Of a stretch of 64,000 nt of DNA, positions 24,792-32,490 are shown in pieces. The notes beneath the pieces were generated by a model. That model searched no databases. It had not been told where the DNA came from and was given only the letters and a program-made list of their open reading frames with translations. The DNA comes from Halioxenophilus aromaticivorans. Lineage in GTDB: Bacteria > Pseudomonadota > Gammaproteobacteria > Pseudomonadales > Cellvibrionaceae. The stretch is taken from the NCBI RefSeq assembly GCF_042850945.1, contig NZ_AP031496.1, forward strand, positions 3,100,001-3,164,000, given 5' to 3'. Within the stretch, counting starts at the first letter, position 1. Every line of letters starts with the position of its first letter. Position numbers and translations under genes: made by a program.

Positions 24792-26519
24792 ATGGCGGTA
24801 AAAGTCTACGAGCGTATTCTTGAATTATTTGAAGCTGAAGGCGTTAACACAGTTTTTGGCATTCCTGATCCCAATTTCGTGCATTTATTCGTTGCGGCTG
24901 AGAAACGCGGCTGGAATGTGGTAACACCACACCACGAACTCTCCGCAGGCATGATGGCAGAAGCCTACGCGCGAATGAACGGTACACCGGCATTATGTAT
25001 ATGCACCCTAGGTCCAGGTATTGCTCTGTCCGCCGGTTCAATGATGAATGCTCTGGTAGAGAATTCACCTGTCATTTACCTTGGTGGCCAACGTGCACGT
25101 ATTACAGAACAACGCGTACGCCGAGGTCGAATTCAGTTTGTTCAGCAAGAAGCGTTGTTCGAAAACTCCGTTAAATGGAGTGCGAGTATTGAGTACGCCG
25201 ACCAAACAGACGAAATTATCCGCCACGCTTTGCGTGTGAGCCAATCCGGCACCCCGGGGCCTGTTTATATTGAGTATCCATCCCACGTTATCCAAGAAGA
25301 ATTAGACGTGCCACCAGCGCTTCCACCCTCGCAATACCGATTGGTAGAGCCTGGTGCTGATGGCGATATGGTGATTAAGGCTGCAGAACTGATTAAAGGT
25401 GCGCAATGCCCGGTATTGCTAGTCGGCCATGCCGTACAATGCACTCGCGCGGGTGCAAAGGTAAAAGAGCTGGCAGAGCTTATGGGCTGCCCTGTGTTGC
25501 AAACCTCTGGCGGCACGGCCTTTATCGAAGGTATCGAAGATAGAACCTTCCCTTACTTATTTGCCGAAGTGGCAGATGAGATTGTAGCCAAATCCGACGT
25601 GGTTGTAGCAATAGGCACAGAGATCGGCGAGCCAGTACATTACGGCCGTGGTTATCTTTGGGCCGAGGGCAATACCGATCGCAAGTGGATCAACATCGAG
25701 CTAGACGCCGAGGCGATCGGTCAAAATCGCCCTATTGATGTACCACTGGTGGGCGACCTACGTACCGTAGTGCCGCAATTGTCTGCCGCATTGAAGGATT
25801 CGCCTCGGCAAAACCACCCTGACCTTGCACGCTGGATTGAAGAAGACCGAGTACGTTTAGAAGACCTCACCAAGCAGGACTTTTCCACCGACAGCGGCCG
25901 CGTTCATACCGGGCAATGGGTGATCGAATCTACAAAAGCCATGCCCGAAGACGCCATCCATGTGCGCGACGGCGGTTGTACTGTGATATTCACTTGGACT
26001 TACTTACAGAGCAAACCGCGAGACGTAATCTGGAATCAAAACTTTGGTTGTCTCGGTACTGGTTTGCCATACGCTGTGGGTGCATCAGTGGCCGATGGCG
26101 GTAAACGCCCTGTGCTATTTACCACCAGTGACTCTGCGTTTTTATATCACATTGGTGAACTGGAAGTCGTTCAACGCCTAAACCTACCTATGGTTATCGT
26201 TGTTGGAGTAGATAACGCTTGGGGCCTAGAGGTAGGCGTTTATAAGCGTACCTTTGGCCACGAAAAAACCACCGAGCCAGGCGTACACTGGAGTAAAAAC
26301 GTTCGCTTCGACGAAATTGCTAAAGGCTTAGGCTGCGAAGGTGTTTACGTTGAAAAAGGTGAAGATATTAGCGCCGCCGTTACTGCAGCCTTTGAGAGCG
26401 GTAAACCGACGGTAATTCACGTACCGATCGACCCAGTGATCAACCACGGCGGCAACCAAAACCTAGATACGCCCAATTACGATCGCTTCCGCACCTGGTA
26501 TGCGGAAGGACAACAGTAG
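24792..26519 (+). CDS. Thiamine-diphosphate-dependent enzyme (ALS/benzoylformate decarboxylase-like), copy 1
   Basis: 575 residues from the ATG at 24792, with AAAGGA upstream; this gives the same N-terminus as its paralogue. The three-domain plan is Pyr (1-175), central (190-335) and PP (370-540). The ThDP-activating glutamate is E49 in PHHELSAGMMAEAYARM. The metal/diphosphate motif is unusual: TTSDSAF (444-450) stands where GDGxF is usual, and the terminal Asn-Asn is replaced by VDNAWG (473-478). Family enzymes cleave or form C-C bonds next to a carbonyl (2-oxoacid decarboxylases, 2-hydroxyacyl-CoA lyases, acyloin synthases). It ends in a strong terminator and faces the ALDH and second ThDP genes. 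Substrate unknown. Confidence 0.88.
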   Translation: MAVKVYERILELFEAEGVNTVFGIPDPNFVHLFVAAEKRGWNVVTPHHELSAGMMAEAYARMNGTPALCICTLGPGIALSAGSMMNALVENSPVIYLGGQRARITEQRVRRGRIQFVQQEALFENSVKWSASIEYADQTDEIIRHALRVSQSGTPGPVYIEYPSHVIQEELDVPPALPPSQYRLVEPGADGDMVIKAAELIKGAQCPVLLVGHAVQCTRAGAKVKELAELMGCPVLQTSGGTAFIEGIEDRTFPYLFAEVADEIVAKSDVVVAIGTEIGEPVHYGRGYLWAEGNTDRKWINIELDAEAIGQNRPIDVPLVGDLRTVVPQLSAALKDSPRQNHPDLARWIEEDRVRLEDLTKQDFSTDSGRVHTGQWVIESTKAMPEDAIHVRDGGCTVIFTWTYLQSKPRDVIWNQNFGCLGTGLPYAVGASVADGGKRPVLFTTSDSAFLYHIGELEVVQRLNLPMVIVVGVDNAWGLEVGVYKRTFGHEKTTEPGVHWSKNVRFDEIAKGLGCEGVYVEKGEDISAAVTAAFESGKPTVIHVPIDPVINHGGNQNLDTPNYDRFRTWYAEGQQ

Positions 26520-26547
26520 TCAGTAAAGAGCGTTATGTGTGTTTTAC

Positions 26548-26570
26548 AGGGCCCTTATTAGGGCCCTTTC
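26548..26570 (+). terminator. Terminator after ThDP gene 1
   Basis: AGGGCCC and GGGCCCT form a 7-bp stem around TTATTA, followed by TTC. It begins 29 nt after the stop codon. Confidence 0.8.
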
Positions 26571-26662
26571 TTATCGTCTGAGATTTTTAATAAAGACAAG
26601 GTCAGCCACCGATTGGGCGCCTGCGCTATATAGCTTAATAATTTTCTGATTAAAATAGCAAT

Positions 26663-26755
26663 TTAAATTACCAATAAAATGGCCAACCAGATAATCGCCA
26701 AAACAAGAAAAGCGAGGGTTCTGATTACCATTTTAACTTCAAACAAGTCACTCAT
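26663..26755 (-). CDS. Possible 30-residue single-span membrane peptide
   Basis: A short minus-strand frame (ATG at 26755, TAA ending at 26663) encodes a polar head, MSDLFEVKMVIR, followed by about 18 hydrophobic residues (ALFV-rich, with one Trp), a typical single membrane span. The only ribosome-binding candidate is AGGGG, 7 nt before the ATG. This AGGGG is also the 3' arm of the hairpin at 26756-26789. The frame lies at the end of the ThDP2-ALDH transcript. Translation is unproven; short hydrophobic frames also arise by chance in AT-rich DNA. Confidence 0.3.
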   Translation of the reverse strand: MSDLFEVKMVIRTLAFLVLAIIWLAILLVI

Positions 26756-26789
26756 TAAAAAACCCCTGGTACTTAAGTAACAGGGGTTT
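26756..26789 (-). terminator. Terminator of the ThDP2-ALDH operon
   Basis: On the minus strand AAACCCCTG and CAGGGGTTT-type arms pair around a loop of about 13 nt and are followed by TTTTTT. It starts about 37 nt after the ALDH stop codon. The sequence AGGGGTTTGG is duplicated just beside it on the plus strand. Confidence 0.7.
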
Positions 26790-26825
26790 GGGTACTAGGG
26801 GTTTGGTATGACTGCGGGTTAGGTC

Positions 26826-28256
26826 TTACCCAGCATCCGGGTCGTAACCCAAAATACCTTTTATTTCTAGATACTCGTGGAATCCGAACTCGCCCCACTC
26901 TCTACCATTACCGCTTTTTTTGTATCCACCAAATGGGCAATTAAAATCAAAACCATCATTGATGGACACCCATCCGGATCGAATTCTACGAGCCACCGCG
27001 CGACAGGCTTCAAGATCACTACCGGCTACATTACCGGCCAGGCCAAACTCTGAATCGTTGGCAATCTCAATGGCGTGGTCGATATCGTCGTAGCCAATAA
27101 TAACTTGCACTGGGCCAAAGATTTCTTCCTGTGCTATCACCATATCATTGGTAACGTTACCAAACACAGTGGGTTTTACGAAAAAGCCTTTTTCTAAGCC
27201 ATCTGGACGGCCAGTACCACCAATGACCAGTGTGGCTCCTTCATCAATACCCTTTTGAATGTAACCCTGAATGCTATTGAATTGAGAGCCAGATACCACT
27301 GGCCCCATGGCAACATCGCCCGTTGGGTCACCCACCGTGGTTTGGCTAGCAGCCTCTTTGGCAATAGCCATGGCTTCTTCCATACGGGCTTTGGGCACCA
27401 GCATACGCGAAGTGGCACTGCAGGTTTGGCCGGAGTTCATCATCATGCCGCCGATACCCTTGGCTACCGCTTCCGGAAGGTTATCGTCATCTAAAATAAT
27501 GTTAGCGCTTTTGCCACCGAGCTCTTGGCATACTCGCTTTACGGTGGGTGCCGCATTGATGGCAACCTGCACGCCCGCTGATTCAGAGCCGGTGATGGAC
27601 ACCATATCCACTTCTGGGTGAGAAGATATAGCAGCTCCGATCACCGAGCCCTTGCCTTGCACCATATTAAATACACCGGCAGGCACACCGGCAGCATCGA
27701 AAATCTCGGTTAAAATTTGCGCCGAGAAGTGGGCTTCTTGGGAGGGCTTTAACACTACCGTACAACCGGCGGCTAAGGCGGGGAAAACCTTAACGGTAAT
27801 TTGGTTCACCGGCCAGTTCCACGGTGTAATCATGCCGCACACACCAATGGGTTCTTTTACCACCATGGTGCCACCACGCTGTTGCTCAAACTCAAATGTC
27901 TTCAGGTTTTCTATAGCTGTCGCTAAATGCCCGGCGCCGAGACCGATATGGAAACCACCCGCTAATGCAGCAGGGGCACCCATCTCTTCTGTGATTGCCT
28001 CGCCCAACTCAGTAGAACGCTTTTCCATCTCCTGCTGAATTCGCTCCAGCACTTGAATGCGCTCTTCTCGGGTTGTGGCTGACCAACTCGGAAAGGCTTT
28101 ACGAGCAGCCATAACCGCTTTATCAACGTCGGCCGCGCTACCCAATGCGATGGTCCCAGAGGCTTCTTCAGTGGCAGGATTCACCGTGGTGACAGTGTTC
28201 ATTTCAATAGGATCAACCCATTGGCCATCGATATAAAACTTTAAATATTCTCGCAT
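26826..28256 (-). CDS. NAD(P)+-dependent aldehyde dehydrogenase
   Basis: 476 residues, the standard length. All core residues are present: N147 in TPWNWPVNQ, K170 in VVLKPSQ, E245 in QELGGKS and the nucleophile C279 in NSGQTCSATSR. It oxidises an aldehyde to the acid. A ribosome-binding site (AAGGATAAG) precedes the ATG. It lies 130 nt downstream of the second ThDP gene on the same strand, with no terminator between. A simple reading is that the ThDP enzyme releases an aldehyde, for example by decarboxylation or by lyase cleavage of a 2-hydroxyacyl-CoA, and this enzyme oxidises it. The aldehyde is unknown. Confidence 0.92.
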   Translation of the reverse strand: MREYLKFYIDGQWVDPIEMNTVTTVNPATEEASGTIALGSAADVDKAVMAARKAFPSWSATTREERIQVLERIQQEMEKRSTELGEAITEEMGAPAALAGGFHIGLGAGHLATAIENLKTFEFEQQRGGTMVVKEPIGVCGMITPWNWPVNQITVKVFPALAAGCTVVLKPSQEAHFSAQILTEIFDAAGVPAGVFNMVQGKGSVIGAAISSHPEVDMVSITGSESAGVQVAINAAPTVKRVCQELGGKSANIILDDDNLPEAVAKGIGGMMMNSGQTCSATSRMLVPKARMEEAMAIAKEAASQTTVGDPTGDVAMGPVVSGSQFNSIQGYIQKGIDEGATLVIGGTGRPDGLEKGFFVKPTVFGNVTNDMVIAQEEIFGPVQVIIGYDDIDHAIEIANDSEFGLAGNVAGSDLEACRAVARRIRSGWVSINDGFDFNCPFGGYKKSGNGREWGEFGFHEYLEIKGILGYDPDAG

Positions 28257-28386
28257 GATGTCTTATCCTTATTGTTAATACCAAGAAGCGCTCTATTTTA
28301 CCGAGCCCTAACACGCTAAATTGTGTCAGTAAAGCGGCTTAAAATCAGGTTTGATTCCAGACAAATCTGCTATTTCTGCCCAAGAT

Positions 28387-30123
28387 TTAATAAGCGTCTT
28401 CGGCATCCGCGCCATAGCCAGCTTTAAAGTCGGTGTACCAAGATTTAAACTCTTCATAATTGGGCGCGTCCATGGCATTGGCATAAGCATCTACCGGAAC
28501 CTGTATTACCGTAGGCTTACCACTAGCGATCGCTCGCTCAACAGCAGGCGCTATATCTTTTTCATCTTCTATAAATTCCCCGTGTGCACCAAAGCCTTCG
28601 GCAATTTTGTCAAAGCGCACCCAATTTCCCCAATGGGCTTCAGTCTCCGGAGACTCCGGGCCAACCTGTTTCTTCCAGCAACCGACCTCTAGCCCCCAGG
28701 CGTAATCACAAGCTACTATGGTAACTATAGGAAGTTTTTTGCGAACTGCGGTTTCCAGTTCTTGAATGGAAAACAAGAAAGAGGAATCCCCGGTAACGAA
28801 AACCACAGGCCTCTTCCCCTCAGTCGCAATCGCTGCGCCTATAGCGTAGGGCAAACCCGTTCCTAAATGTCCAGTGTTTTGATTCCAGACTAAATCCTCT
28901 GGTTTATATTGCGAATAGGTCCAACCAAAAATGGTTGTGGATCCACCGTCGGCGGCGTAAATAGCATTACTAGGAATGGATTTGGTCGCTTCAACAATTA
29001 ACCTCGCTGGGTGCACCGGTATAGAACCGCTGGGCACCTCGGCCAATAATTTTTCTTTCCATTGCGATTGCTCAATCTGCCATTGTTTAAATTCGGCACT
29101 GGCCTCGCGCTTAAACCCATCCAATGCACGTAATAACTGCGGGATAATGTCTCGCATATCGCCTACTAAGGGAGCATCGATTGGTCGGTTAACACCGATG
29201 GCTTGTGCATCTCGCTCTATATAAATCCACTTGCGTTGCGCATCACCAGCTTCCCAATGTCGCCCTATGCCCATGTGCACTGGCTCACCAAGCTCTGTGC
29301 CGATTGCAATGCACAAATCACTGTTACTTGCCGCGGCACGGCCCGCTGGCGAAAACCCATAGGCAAAAGTTCGGTGCTCATGGCCTTTAATTGTCATAGC
29401 ACAACCGGAGGTCTGTAGAATTGGGCAATCTAATTGGCTAGCAAGCTCGCCCACCGCTTGATGCGAGCGGGAGGTAAACATGCCCTGCCCAACCAACAGC
29501 ACCGGATTTTTCGCTTGCTTTATCAATTGCACCGCTTTTTCAATCATGGTGCCACTGGCCGCCTGCTCAACCATGCGGTATTTCTCTGGCGCCATCAGCG
29601 ACGGCCAGTTGTAGGTTTCGTGAATAACACTTAGCGGCAATTCAATATAAGCTGGCCCCGGCTTACCGGTAGCCACCTGACGTATGGCCTCACGAACAAT
29701 TTCATCCACCTGATCAGGCTCTTCAACAATGGCTGCGTATTTTACCAATGGGCGAAAATGCTCTAACTGATCCATATACTGAATGCGACCTACGCGGGCA
29801 CGCTGTTTGGCAGTACGAGACCTGTTGCCACCAAAGAATATGGTTGGCGAACATTCTTTTTTTGCCACAATCATTGCTGTGGCTAAATTGGAAATACCCG
29901 GCCCTTGGGTGCCAAAGCACACTCCAGGTTTACCGGTCATGCGAGCTACGGCGTCCGCCATAAAGCCACCGTTTTGCTCGTGATGAGGTGCCACTACCTG
30001 CCAGCCACGTTTCTCAGCAACCATGGCCATGTGAATGAAACCAGGATCTGGAATGCCAAACAGTGTGTTGATACCTTCGGCTTCCAATAGATGAATGATT
30101 CTTTCATGAACAGGTACTGACAT
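28387..30123 (-). CDS. Thiamine-diphosphate-dependent enzyme (ALS/benzoylformate decarboxylase-like), copy 2
   Basis: 578 residues with GAGGA 9 nt before the ATG. It aligns with the copy at 24792 almost without gaps: GIPDP at 24-28, PHHE with E49, R-x-R-x-x-x-Q-R-x-R at 101-110, GRIQ at 112-115, and LVGDM/LVGDL around 319. The metal/diphosphate motif here is GDSSF (445-449), closer to the norm, but its end reads CDYAWG (472-477), again with Asp in place of the usual Asn-Asn. The protein most probably acts on a 2-oxo or 2-hydroxyacyl substrate. It is co-transcribed with the ALDH gene. Its promoter carries a palindrome shared with the BVMO operon. Confidence 0.88.
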   Translation of the reverse strand: MSVPVHERIIHLLEAEGINTLFGIPDPGFIHMAMVAEKRGWQVVAPHHEQNGGFMADAVARMTGKPGVCFGTQGPGISNLATAMIVAKKECSPTIFFGGNRSRTAKQRARVGRIQYMDQLEHFRPLVKYAAIVEEPDQVDEIVREAIRQVATGKPGPAYIELPLSVIHETYNWPSLMAPEKYRMVEQAASGTMIEKAVQLIKQAKNPVLLVGQGMFTSRSHQAVGELASQLDCPILQTSGCAMTIKGHEHRTFAYGFSPAGRAAASNSDLCIAIGTELGEPVHMGIGRHWEAGDAQRKWIYIERDAQAIGVNRPIDAPLVGDMRDIIPQLLRALDGFKREASAEFKQWQIEQSQWKEKLLAEVPSGSIPVHPARLIVEATKSIPSNAIYAADGGSTTIFGWTYSQYKPEDLVWNQNTGHLGTGLPYAIGAAIATEGKRPVVFVTGDSSFLFSIQELETAVRKKLPIVTIVACDYAWGLEVGCWKKQVGPESPETEAHWGNWVRFDKIAEGFGAHGEFIEDEKDIAPAVERAIASGKPTVIQVPVDAYANAMDAPNYEEFKSWYTDFKAGYGADAEDAY

Positions 30124-30139
30124 GGGATTGATTCCTCAC

Positions 30140-30150
30140 TGTGTTGCCAA
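30140..30150 (-). promoter_or_regulatory. Repeated element TTGGCAACACA (copy 3)
   Basis: Read on the minus strand this is the same 11-mer as at 14185 and 24342. It lies 17-27 nt before the ThDP2 ATG, next to the ribosome-binding site, so it would be in the leader RNA if the upstream promoter (about 30250) is used. Confidence 0.35.
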
Positions 30151-30247
30151 CCAGTGGCAAAGTTAGCGGTGGTACTGACTCAACAGGCTTATAGCTCACT
30201 AAGGCAGAGGGCTAACATCAAGATATTGAATTTGTTATTAAGTTGTA

Positions 30248-30290
30248 CGTATGGATTTATGGTAATGTAGCTCAACAGTGTTGTCTACTT
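30248..30290 (-). promoter_or_regulatory. Promoter and palindromic operator of the ThDP2-ALDH operon
   Basis: On the minus strand, GACAACACTGTTGAGC carries the palindrome CAACAnTGTTG (30273-30283), which overlaps a -35-like TTGAGC (30270-30275). A weak -10 (CATACG, 30248-30253) follows after 16 nt. The same arrangement, including an AAATCCATA tract between the boxes, is found before the BVMO gene. TTGTACGTATGG (30244-30255, plus strand) overlaps the -10. Confidence 0.55.
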
Positions 30291-30474
30291 AAGAAGCAAT
30301 AATCCGCACAAAAAGTATCGGCGAAATGTTAGCCTAACCTCGGTTAGAGGCACTGCTCGACTTAGAACAATGGATAAGAATACCGGGCAACATTTCTGAA
30401 GAAAAATTACCCTGTATTGGCAAAATGGGATGGGACGTTGCTGTAAACGCCGTATTTTTTGGGCGTTTGAGGTC

Positions 30475-31233
30475 TTACAGCATGTAACGGCCACCGTTTA
30501 CGCTTAGCGTAACGCCGGTAACATAACCGGATGCCTCGGCCGCCAAGAATGCTACAGCATTGGCAATGTCTTCTGGCTGACCAACACGCTTCACAGGTAT
30601 GGTTGCGTTAACGTAACCTTGGATGCCGCCCTCTAAGCGTTCTTCAACCGACTGAAGCCCGGCTGTGTACACCGTGCTCGGTGGTACATTATTAACGGTG
30701 ATACCAACTGCTGCGAATTCTCTGGCCAGCGCCTTGGTGTAGGCAATAACAGCGCCTTTGGTGGCGGCATAATGCACCATTCGAGGCGCTCCGGTTTGAG
30801 CGCTAGACGAAGAAATATTGACCACCCTTCCCCACTGCGCATCCACCATGTCTTGAATTACAGCTTGTGTGCAAAGAAAGGTACCTTTGGCATTGATGTC
30901 GAAAACCTTGTCCCATTCTTCTTCCGAGATTTTGACAAAGTCTTGTTCGGGGGACACCCCGGCGTTATTCACCAAAATACCCACGGGCCCGAGTTGTTGG
31001 CGAGTCTTTTCTGCGGCCTCGGCGATTTGTTGTTTGTTAGCGACATCCACTTTGCAAACGATCACCCTACGGCCAGCTTCTTCAATGGCCGCTACGGTTT
31101 CGCTAACGTTATCGACATTCCAATCCCAGATGGCGACATCTGCGCCGTCTTTAGCCAGAGCAATACTGATAGCAGCACCGATACCAGCTCCACCACCGGT
31201 TACCACGGCTACGCGATTATTTATTCTATTCAT
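30475..31233 (-). CDS. Short-chain dehydrogenase/reductase (SDR), 3-oxoacyl reductase-like
   Basis: 252 residues from the ATG at 31233, with AAAGG upstream; an earlier in-frame start would add 15 residues unlike the family. The cofactor loop TGGGAGIG (12-19), NNAG (89-92), the Ser cluster at 141-144, and Y155-x-x-x-K159 are all present. The C-terminus ends SGYVTGVTLSVNGGRYML, typical of FabG-like SDRs. It oxidises or reduces a hydroxyl/keto pair with NAD(P). It stands alone between the ThDP2-ALDH operon and the IclR gene. The substrate is unknown. Confidence 0.9.
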   Translation of the reverse strand: MNRINNRVAVVTGGGAGIGAAISIALAKDGADVAIWDWNVDNVSETVAAIEEAGRRVIVCKVDVANKQQIAEAAEKTRQQLGPVGILVNNAGVSPEQDFVKISEEEWDKVFDINAKGTFLCTQAVIQDMVDAQWGRVVNISSSSAQTGAPRMVHYAATKGAVIAYTKALAREFAAVGITVNNVPPSTVYTAGLQSVEERLEGGIQGYVNATIPVKRVGQPEDIANAVAFLAAEASGYVTGVTLSVNGGRYML

Positions 31234-31520
31234 ATGCACACCTTTAGAAGACAGTGAGATAGACACAGAACTGGGCAAGGCTACACCTCTAAAGGAACAA
31301 AAAATAAATATCCTTTATTAGCTATGAGCATAGATTTGCAGGACTGTGTTATCTCTAAGTAACAATGAAGGCACAACCACTATCGACCATTTTAAATTAC
31401 CACTGCAATAATTTGAGTTATTAGGAGCGAGACGACGAGAGTGATATACCAAAGATTTTATTTGCATATGCATATTTAAAAATACATATACAATCCATTG
31501 TACTCAGAAAGGCGTGAACT

Positions 31521-32273
31521 TCAATAATTTAATATTTGGCCAATAGTGCGAAGAATATTTTTTTTGTAACGGTCTACATTAACCTCAACCCGGCTATTGG
31601 GCCCGGCGATGCCTACCGCCAACATGTGTGCATTTAGCAACAATGGCGCCGCAATTCCGGCAATGTCGTCTGAGCTATCGCCGTAGGTTATGGATACTCC
31701 GGCGTACTTTTCTTGATCCAGTTGCTCTTTAAGCTGTTTCTTCCGGGTAATGGTTTGCTCCGTAAATCGAGTGAGTTTAATTTCTGACAGCAATTTAGAT
31801 TGCTCACTCTCAGGAACATTGGCCAACAAGGCTCGGCCTAAAGCACTTGCGTGAAGTGGTTTTACATCGCCAGAATTTGCTGTGTAACGAATGGAATGAG
31901 TGCCCTCGAAAACCTCAGAGTAAACCGCCTGCAGACCTTGAATACGGCCAACAAATACTGTTTCTCCGGTTTCGTCTCGCAATTTCTTTAGGCAAAACTG
32001 AACACGCTCTTTTATAGGGTTGAACAAATTAATTTGATCTACCATCTCGGACAAACGCCGCGATGGGTAATAGCTCTTACCGCCGTCTATCAAGGTGATA
32101 TAGCCAAGCCCTGCCAGGGTGTGAATCAATTCGTAACAACTGCTCTTGGGCGCTTGCATATAATGCGCTAGTTCGCCCAACGTGAGCGGCCGTTGGTGCT
32201 CCGCGAATACTTGAAACAAACTCATGGTACGGATAGCAGATTTTACCTGCTTAACGGATTTGGTGTTATTCAT
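31521..32273 (-). CDS. IclR-family transcriptional regulator (regulator 1)
   Basis: 250 residues. The N-terminal winged helix covers about 8-75 (SAIRTMSLFQVFAEHQRPLTLGELAHYM, then the recognition helix KSSCYELIHTL). The C-terminal effector domain (about 85-248) contains HASALGRALLA and the DDIAGIAAPLL stretch typical of IclR. Such proteins bind small aromatic or aliphatic acids and switch catabolic operons. It lies about 220 nt downstream of the second Rieske gene with a terminator in between, so it has its own promoter. It is one of two IclR proteins in the window and a candidate to bind the CAACAnTGTTG sites. Confidence 0.92.
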   Translation of the reverse strand: MNNTKSVKQVKSAIRTMSLFQVFAEHQRPLTLGELAHYMQAPKSSCYELIHTLAGLGYITLIDGGKSYYPSRRLSEMVDQINLFNPIKERVQFCLKKLRDETGETVFVGRIQGLQAVYSEVFEGTHSIRYTANSGDVKPLHASALGRALLANVPESEQSKLLSEIKLTRFTEQTITRKKQLKEQLDQEKYAGVSITYGDSSDDIAGIAAPLLLNAHMLAVGIAGPNSRVEVNVDRYKKNILRTIGQILNY

Positions 32274-32352
32274 ACATCAGACCTAAAGAACAACTACTTA
32301 CTTTAGTTTTTAATTAGTAAAAGAAAATAGCCAAGCCAAAGACTCATGCCAT

Positions 32353-32392
32353 AAAAAAACGCAACCAGCTCATTCGCAAACGCGAATGAGCT
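32353..32392 (-). terminator. Terminator of the BVMO-Rieske operon
   Basis: AGCTCATTCGC and GCGAATGAGCT (32367-32392) form an 11-bp perfect stem with a 4-nt loop. On the minus strand a T-run follows after a short GGTTGCG spacer. It lies about 100 nt after the Rieske stop codon. Confidence 0.8.
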
Positions 32393-32490
32393 AAAGTAGC
32401 ATAAATTAAGAAGGATTAAATGTATTTTAAAAGACAAACTATAGAAATTAGGACAAAATCAATTAATTGAAACGCATCCATGAAGCAATA

